DNA of 64,000 nucleotides. Source: Lantana camara (taxonomy: Eukaryota > Streptophyta > Magnoliopsida > Lamiales > Verbenaceae). A program made the translations under genes and the position numbers. The notes below the pieces were generated by a model. The model had not been told where the DNA came from, ran no database searches, and was given only the letters and a program-made list of their open reading frames with translations. Numbering within the stretch: position 1 is the stretch's first letter; the number at the start of each line of letters is the position of its first letter. Below are positions 56,708 to 64,000 of this stretch, piece by piece. Where the stretch lies: positions 6,754,001-6,818,000 of the forward strand of contig CM074863.1 in NCBI GenBank assembly GCA_037501455.1, in the 5' to 3' direction.

Positions 56708-57596
56708 TTAACTTATAGGCTTAAGTCTCATTCCCCTCGATAATTTATCAACTTGCTCTCTATTTAAACCTTTTGTAAAATGATCCGCAATGTTATCTTT
56801 CGACTTTATATAATCTATAGAGATAACTCCATTTGAGAGCAATTGTCGTACGGTGTTATGTCTACAGCTTATGTGTCCAGATTTACCGTTATACATACTA
56901 TTTTGTGACCTTCCAATTGCAGATTCACTATCACAATGAATTTGAATTGTCGGCACAGGCTTAGGCCAATTTGGAATATCTTCTAAAAAGTTATAAAGCC
57001 ATTCTGCTTCATCTCCTCCTTTATCTGATGCTATGAACTCAGATTCCATAGTAGATCTAGCAATACAAGTTTGTTTTGATGATTTCCAAAAAATGGTCGC
57101 CCATCCTAATGTAAACACATATCCATTTGTGGGTTTTAGTTTCATTAGAGTCGGATATCCAATTAGCATCACTATATCCTTCAAGTACCGCTGGATATCG
57201 TGTATAATGCAAACCATAGTTTAAGGTATATCTTAAGTACCTCAAAAATCTAACTATAGCAGTCCAATGAGTTTGACCGGGATTACTAGTAAATCTACTT
57301 AATTTACTAATTGCAAATGCTATATCCGGTCTCGTTCAATTCATAATGTACATAACACTACCAATTATACGGGCATACTCTAATTGTGCTTTTGGTTCAC
57401 CCGTATTTTTAGTAAGATGTACCTTTACATCTATGAGAGTTTTTACCGGACTAGTGTCATAATTTTGAAATTTTGATAACACTTTCTCAATGTAATGAGA
57501 TTGTGACAAAGTAATTCCATCAGATGTTTTTATTATTTTAATTCCAAAAATAACATCTGTTTCTCCCATGTCTTTCATATCGAAATTATTGGTAAG
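56708..57596 (-). pseudogene. Copia RT end and RNase H, second element
   Basis: The minus strand reads NNFDMKDMGE..VIFGIKI (RT C-terminal part) and SQSHYIEKVLSKF. The RNase H part follows with [23 protein letters not shown] and [14 protein letters not shown], which ends near 56708. Frames change at about 57340 and 57220. The upstream border at 57596 is the insertion point of the solo-LTR-like element. Confidence 0.85.
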
Positions 57597-58322
57597 TGTA
57601 GCACCCCGGACACGTGGAGGTACCACACCCCCGCACTACAGGTCAATCCACATACGAAATGGGCGATCCGTACATGAACCAACCTATAGCGAACGGGTGA
57701 CAATGCAATACACGACAAGCTAGGCGGGATACTCGAACATGCGATATAATAAAGCGGAAGCATAAATAGAACATTATCAAATATTTCCCTTTATCAGGGC
57801 ATGACATTTACCATTTACTGAATAGAACATATTCTAACTTACATATCAATACATTATCATCTCCTTAAGATAAGTAACATATAACAGTAAACATGATTCT
57901 CTCGATCAATAATACACAATCAAATAAATGCACCGTGTTTGACTCAATTCTAACAACTGGACTCGACTCACTTCCCGCCTAGCACGCACCTGCAATAACC
58001 TGAAAGGTGGAGGCGTCAGTCTGTGAAGACCGAGTGAGGGGTTTACATATATATTAACGCAGATAACATGCAAGTTATATTCTCGGGTAAAGATTTATAA
58101 AAGAGAGAAATATACAAGTTTAAAAATAGTATAGCTTCGTCCGAGAATACAACTATCAATATTAAATACTTGTTCTTTTCATGCAATCGATAAACATGCT
58201 TGCTTGCTTGTTAATCATTAGGTGATCATGCAATTCAATTACCGTGCAATCGTGCGAAAGTGTACTCAATTAGCACATTCATGGAATGAAAATCATGCAA
58301 TCAATACATGGCTTGCTTGTAA

Positions 58323-58631
58323 CACGATAGGGTTGTTCTTCCTGTGGTTGGACGGACAACCACTAGCTCTAAGACCAGCCCAGCATCCTCACTAAGGAGA
58401 ACCTGGCCAGGAGAACGCATGTACACGATAGGCCTTTGTTCTTCTTGTGGTTGGACGGACAACCACCAGCCCGAAGACCAGTCCAGCGCCCTCACTAGGG
58501 AGGACCTGGCCAAGAGAACACACGAACACGATACGGTATTGTTCTTCTTGTGATTGGACGGACAATCACCGGCCCGAAGACCAGCCCAGCACCCTCACTA
58601 GGGAGGACCTGGCCAGGGGAACACATGACTT
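58323..58631. repeat. Three tandem 103 bp units, only in copy 2
   Basis: The string gacggacaa recurs at 58351, 58454 and 58557, and full units can be aligned with substitutions. Copy 1 has unrelated-looking sequence at the matching place (about 14300-14510), so this array is a copy-specific expansion or replacement. Confidence 0.85.
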
Positions 58632-59117
58632 GCTTTCATGACATGACATGCTTGATTAATGCACACTAACATGGCCTACTTGCTTGATTCATGAACAATA
58701 ACATACTTGAAATGATAAGAGCTTTCATGAAATTATAGATATAAATACCTTTGGCCAAAACCACGTAAAGGTTATACGGGTTCTATATAACTAGAAATTA
58801 AACCTCACCTGACAGGCGACACACGACTCATGAATGCGTGAACGTGCTCATGATCCACAATCTCCGCCCTGGAGAATAACTGGACAAGAAACGAGACAAT
58901 GTACGTGCATGAGACTATAATTCAATCATATTCTTCCATATAATGACGCACGGCATGATCATACACGAGACATCGAGCAATACACAATGTAACATGATAA
59001 CATGTTGTTTCGGCATATAATCAATCATATAATAGCAATTTGGTGTCAAATAAGCCATTGGAACGAGGGGCTAAAAATGTAATTTTATGCAGAAAGTTTC
59101 TGCACTACCAGGAGGCT

Positions 59118-59314
59118 GGGAACGACCGTTCCAGGTTTCAGTTCAAAGTGGGAAGGGCCGTTCCCGCTGTCGGGCTCCCCGAAGATGGGAACGGCCGTTC
59201 CCGTCTGTGAGACAAAGTGGGAACGGGCGTTCCCGTCCTCGCCGCCTGACACATTACTCAAACAATGGGAACGGCTGTTCCCCAATTGCAAAGGGGACGG
59301 GAACGGCCGTTCCC
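59118..59314. repeat. Six GGGAACGGCCGTTCCC-type palindromes, copy 2
   Basis: Palindromes start at about 59118, 59149, 59186, 59218, 59266 and 59299, the same number and nearly the same spacing as in copy 1. The sites at 59186 and 59299 are perfect. Some sites mutated in copy 1 are intact here and the reverse, so the ancestral array probably had six perfect sites. Confidence 0.88.
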
Positions 59315-60278
59315 GTTACACAGAAGGTTCAGAAAACAGGGGAGAAGAACAGGTGAGCTACGGACCAAGCTCCCAAAGCTCCCAAAACTCTCCTAATCCA
59401 TCCCATATATTATAATTCATAGAAGGAAACATATATACATGCTTTAAAGTGCAATAAAACTCATTATAAACACACAATCCATGCTTTAATCATCATAATC
59501 ACCAACTTTAGCATATATACAAATTCATCATATAATCTCATATTCTTCAAGGATTCATACATGTTTTCAAGTCTAAGTCTCCTAATCATGTTTCTAACAC
59601 CAGATACATGAATTATCAAGCTTGAATCATAAACCCTAGCTTCATACATAAATTCAAGAAATCAAATATATGCTCATCTATACCTTGAATGAAAGAAGGA
59701 GAAGAAAAAATGGAGATATGATGAAGATGATGGCCTAAGACTCCCAATTCCTCAAAGATTTTGGCAAGAAATGATGAAATCTCTCTTCCCTTTTTGGATG
59801 GATTGGCTCGGTAGAAAAGAGAGAAAATGGATGATGATTCTTGAAGAAATGAGATGAAAGGCAAGGAAGGGATGCATATATCGTTACATTTAGGGAAATA
59901 TGCGATATTTATGATCAAGTCCTTTGAGTTCTATAAGTAATGCAATTAAGTATCTAAGGTTTGGAAATGATCAATTAAGTCCCTTAACATATTCATACAA
60001 TTTAGTCCCTCCATTGAAAGAAATGAGCATTTAAGGACAATTTGGCAATCACATCAAATTGGACAATTTACTCATGTAACAATTAAATTCCATGCATACT
60101 AGAATTCTCATATTGAAATGAATATCATATAATTTTCACGTAATCATGTTGAACACAATTATAGAAATTAATGTAACACGTTTAAATTAAATAAACGAAA
60201 ATAATAAAATAAAATCCTAACGCTCGAAACCCACACGTGTCGAGCGTACCTGACTGTCTGAAAAATCGGGGCGTTACA

Positions 60279-63200
60279 GTAAGCATTTTCTTTGTTGCTT
60301 TTATGACATTATTATCGTTTCCCATAATTAGCATATCGTCTACATATAGTCATACAATGACATATTCATTTTTAGTGCTCTTAATGTATACACATTTATC
60401 ACACTCAATTATTCTAAAACCATTAGTTATCATAGCTTTATCAATTTTTTCATGTTTAAACTATATAACGATTTAATAAGCTTACAAACCTTCTTTTCTA
60501 AACAGGGAGCCACAAACCCTTCAGGTTGCTCCATATAAATTTCTTCATTGAGATCACCATTTAAAAAGGCAGTTTTAATATCCATTCGATGAATTTCAAG
60601 ATTATTAATTGCTTTTTATAAATAGCTGCAAAAATAATTAATAATCTTATTGATGTTATTCTAATAACCGGCCAATATGTGTCAAAGTAATCAAGACCTT
60701 CCTTTTGTCTATATCCTTTGACCACTAATCTCTCTTTGTATTCATCAATTGTTCCATCTGCTTTCATCTTTCTCTTGAAAATCCATTTGTACCCTAGGGG
60801 TTTATTTCCAGGAGGAAGATCCACTAACTCCCACGTATGATTTTGCATGATGGGCTCGATCTCACTATTTATAACTTCTTTCCACAAAGGAGCTTCAGGA
60901 GTCGACATTTCTTCCTTAAAGGTACGTGGTTCACTTTCCAACATGAAACTTAAAAAATCCGGACCAAATGATTTCGCTATTCTCGCTCTCTTACTTTGTC
61001 TTGGTTATTCATCATTTGGTTGTGTCTCTTGATCTTCTTTTGTTCTTTTTGTGGAACTTGGATTTTGAGACACTTTCCTAGGAAATATTTCTTGAAAAAA
61101 GCTTGCATTCCTTAATTCGATAATAGTATTGACATGAATGTCATCTATATCAGATTTTCTTATAAGGAATCTATATGCAACACTATTCATTGTATAACCA
61201 ATAAAGATTCCATCAACGGCTTTTGGTCCTATTTTGACCATCTTAGGAGGTGGAACTCCTACTTTTGCTAGACGGCTACACTCAAATATATTGGTAGGAA
61301 GGTGGATGGCTTTTCCAAGCTTCATATGGTGTCTTATCAATTTTCTTGTGAGGTAACCTATTAAGTAAATGATTTGCAGTTAATATAGCTTCCCCCCAGG
61401 AGGTTTTGAGGTGCTCCCGAATTAATCAACAAGGTATTCATCATTTCTTTCAAAGTTCGATTTTTTCGCTCAGAAACACTATTTGATTGAGGTGCATAAG
61501 GTGTTGTGACTTCATGGATAATTCCATGTTGTGCACAATACTCTTCAAATGGTGAGACATACTCCCCACCTCTATCGCTTCGAAGTACTTTGATTTTTCT
61601 ACCAAGTTGATTTTCCACTTCATTTTTGTATTTCTTAAAACTTTCAATGGCCTCATCTTTGCTAGAAAGTAAATAAACATGACAATATCTAGTACAATTG
61701 TCAATAAAAGTTATAAAATACTTTTTACCACCTCTTGATTGCACTATTTTTAAATCACATATATTTGTGTGAATTAAATTTAGAGGTTCCGTGCTTCTTT
61801 CAATTGATTTAAAAGAAGTCTTAGTCATTTTTGCTTCAACACAAACTTCACATTTTGAAATTGACTCTAAATTCATATTTGGTAATAATCCTATTTTCAT
61901 AAGTTTAGAAATAGAACCATAATTAACATGTCCTAACCTATGATGCCATAACTTAGAAGACTCAAGCAAATAAGAAGAATTCACTTTATTATTAACTTCA
62001 ACATTTGGTACAACTTTTGGTATGATGGTCATTATATTCATCTTAAAAAGACCATCACATAGATAACCTTTGCCAACAAATGCTCCATTTTTTAGCAATA
62101 CAAATTGGTCAGATTCAAAGACCATTTTAAAACTCAACATAGACCAGGATACTAAGTTTCTACGAATCTCCGGCACATGAAGCACATTGTTGAGACTTAA
62201 TTATTTCCCTGAAGTCATCTTCAAGACAAATTTTCCAACTCCTTGCACCTTTGAACTAGACGAGTTTCCCATGTAGGTTGTCTCATTGTTTGCCTTTTGA
62301 TAGGTTGTAAACATCCTTCGATCAGAACAAACATATCGAGTGGCCCCCATGTCTACCCACCATTGCTTTGGATTAGGATTCTCTGTCAAGTTCACTTCGG
62401 ATACCATAGCTGATAAGTTCATCTCATTTACTCCATCAGAGAGTGCATCAAATTCTGTCACATTTGCATGAGCAATCTTTCTCTTTTTGGATGCACCACT
62501 TTGATTACGGTTTCGGCAATCTTTGGCTCGATGATTTGGTTTACCACATACAAAGCAATTTCCATCAAACTTCTTTTTGCCATTTCCACCATTGTGAGGA
62601 ACAAACTTTCTTTTCTTGTTCCTTGATGAACCCTCCACTACATTTGCTTTGGCTTCGTAAGAGCTACCATTATTATTTCTACGTTTAGGAAAGCGGTTGT
62701 GTCTTCCTCTATCCTTAACGTAGGATCAAGTCTTCGAGCGTCATTTCCTTGCGTTTATGTTTGAGATAATTCTTAAAGTCCTTCCAAGCAGGAGGTAACT
62801 TTTCAATTAGTGCCGCCACTTGAAATGGTTCTCCAAGGATCATCCCTTCAGCATTCAACTCATGCAAGATCAATTGAAACTCGTTGACTTGAGACATTAC
62901 GGATTTTGAATCAACCATTAGAAATTCAAGGAATTTACCAACAACGAATTTCTTCGAACCTGCATCTTCAATCTTGTATTTCTTTTCTAGTGATTCCCAT
63001 AATGCCTTAACACTTGTAATTGGATTATACACACTGTATAGAGAATGGTCCAACCCGTTAAGGATATAGTTCTTGCACAAGAAATCACCTTGCTTCCATG
63101 CATCAATAGCAGCAACCGTTTGCATATCAGGATTCGAACCACTTTCTGGTGGATCTTCTTGCAAGAACCTTGTCAAATTCAATGTAGTCAAGTAGAATAG

Positions 63201-63362
63201 CATTTTTTGTTGCCATCTCTTGAAGTCCTTTCCATTGAATTTTTCTGGTTTTTCACGCTATCCAACCGGAATAGGAGTATTTGCTACGATCGGTGCAGTA
63301 GGATTACCACCAACGCTACCAACGACTTTGTCGTTGGACTCTTTTGGAGTTTCAGTTGACAT
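60279..63362 (-). pseudogene. Copia gag-PR-IN-RT, second element, broken
   Basis: The gag ATG is at 63362, with an in-frame stop at 63258-63260. The gag core lies at 63203-62715 and the CCHC knuckle CFVCGKPNHRAKDC at about 62550. The protease is altered (WVDMGATRYVC instead of D-S-G). Integrase (62185-61361) has the zinc-binding HHRLGHVNYG and CEVC, then HTNICDLK, where the first catalytic Asp is usual, followed by RSDRGGEY and SERKNR. RT begins WKEVINSEIEPIMQNHTWELV (about 60880). YVDD is at 60335-60346, preceded by a stop at 60350-60352. The element is inactive. Confidence 0.88.
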
Positions 63363-63654
63363 TGTTATCTAAATTGTACAAATAATTCAATTATAACTAG
63401 AACTTAAAATAAACTCACAAGTAGTTCAATTAAAACTAGAACTCACAAGTAAACTCACAAACGATATTAAAAAATAATAATATTCAATGCTCATAAATAA
63501 TATTTGCATATAATGATCACAAATAAATTATTATAGTATACACAAAAATAATTATTTTTTTTCCAATAAATATTTTATTGTCAATTATAATATTTTGTCT
63601 ATCAAATCAATATTTTTACACAAATATAATAGAAACGATATAAAACCTTAAACT

Positions 63655-64000
63655 TGTTGGTATAATTTACTGTGTATACTTGTGCAAAAATATATTTAGC
63701 AAATAAATATATCAACTAAAATATATGTATATCATATAATCACATTTATATCATATGATCAAAATAACAATGAAATTAACTTAAGAAAGCGTACTTGAAT
63801 GCAAATTGGTGAATCGAGGCGGCCCGTGTATCACACGGTTTCTTTAAGGCTTTATTTGTCCTTCACAGTGCTTTAAGGTTGATTCGAACAACCTCCCAAG
63901 ATACAACGATTCTTCAATAACCAAAGGAAGCACTCCAATTGATTAGTCCAGCGAACTAAACTAATTAGAAACTCTTCTTATGATATGAAAAGTGTAATGA
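63655..64000 (-). repeat. 5' LTR of the second Copia element, partial
   Basis: Begins TGTTGGTATA on the plus strand and follows the LTR at 55292 with about 90% identity by eye and a 14 bp or so insertion near its start. The window ends inside it. Confidence 0.85.

Larger units (their letters stand above)
57597..60278. mobile_element. Solo-LTR-like element, copy 2 (2682 bp)
   Basis: Begins TGTAGCACCCC, ends GGGGCGTTACA, with the perfect 5-bp duplication GTAAG (57592-57596 and 60279-60283). It matches copy 1 (13571-16232) along its whole length in the same orientation, about 90% in the first 140 bases. The main difference is a 103 bp unit tripled at 58323-58631. It interrupts the RT of the second Copia element between the YVDD motif and the RT end, so it inserted later. 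Confidence 0.85.
55292..64000 (-). mobile_element. Second Ty1/Copia retrotransposon, interrupted and truncated by the window end
   Basis: The left (3') LTR is 55292-56092 and the right (5') LTR starts at 63655 and runs out of the window. Both begin TGTTGG on the plus strand, and the complete one ends CCAACA. The polypurine tract CGTGGGGGAT (minus) abuts the 3' LTR at 56093-56102. The coding parts are gag-PR-IN-RT (60279-63362) and RT end plus RNase H (56708-57596), with a solo-LTR-like element inserted between them. Many stops and frameshifts are present. It is more decayed than the Copia element next to FT. Confidence 0.92.

Overview
The window looks like nuclear DNA of a flowering plant, probably an asterid eudicot and perhaps from Lamiales (low confidence). 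It has intron-containing plant genes with GT..AG splice sites, AT-rich intergenic DNA, and many nested LTR retrotransposons, hAT- and Mutator-type foldback elements and SINE-like insertions. All coordinates and splice sites were read by eye.

Seven protein-coding genes can be supported. In window order they are: a TFL1/CEN-type floral repressor (8224-9118, minus); an alpha/beta hydrolase with a membrane anchor (22080-24905, plus); a germin-like protein (25667-26341, minus); an ABI5-type group A bZIP factor (31732-33113, plus); an F-box/FBA protein (35271-36353, minus); an F-box/LRR protein matching Arabidopsis At1g67190 (38610-39869, minus); and an FT-type florigen (48201-49321, minus). A small Myb/SANT-like gene (exons within 42169-43678, plus) is probable. 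The notable biology is that an antiflorigen, a group A bZIP and a florigen lie within 41 kb, with the two PEBP genes in the same orientation.

Layout. 1-4.8 kb is a decayed, tandemly duplicated L1-type LINE. 4.8-6.8 kb is AT-rich duplicated DNA. 8-9.2 kb holds TFL1. 11.4-16.8 kb is a non-coding LTR retrotransposon (target duplication GTTAC) whose right LTR was split by a 2.66 kb solo-LTR-like element (target duplication GGTTG). 17-21.9 kb holds LTR debris, SINEs and a MITE. 22-44.5 kb is the gene-rich part. It is interrupted by a 3.2 kb hAT-type element carrying two further elements one inside the other, and by a 0.9 kb hAT MITE. 44.6-47.95 kb is a giant hAT-like foldback element built of tandem repeats. 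48.2-49.3 kb is FT, with a SINE-like insertion and a young Copia element close upstream. 55.3 kb to the window end is a second Copia element, interrupted by another copy of the solo-LTR-like family.

How the genes relate. FT and TFL1 proteins compete for the same bZIP/14-3-3 complexes that control flowering and meristem fate. FD and ABI5 belong to the same bZIP group. Whether this linkage has regulatory meaning is inference. No prokaryotic systems, CRISPR arrays, rRNA or convincing tRNA genes were seen.
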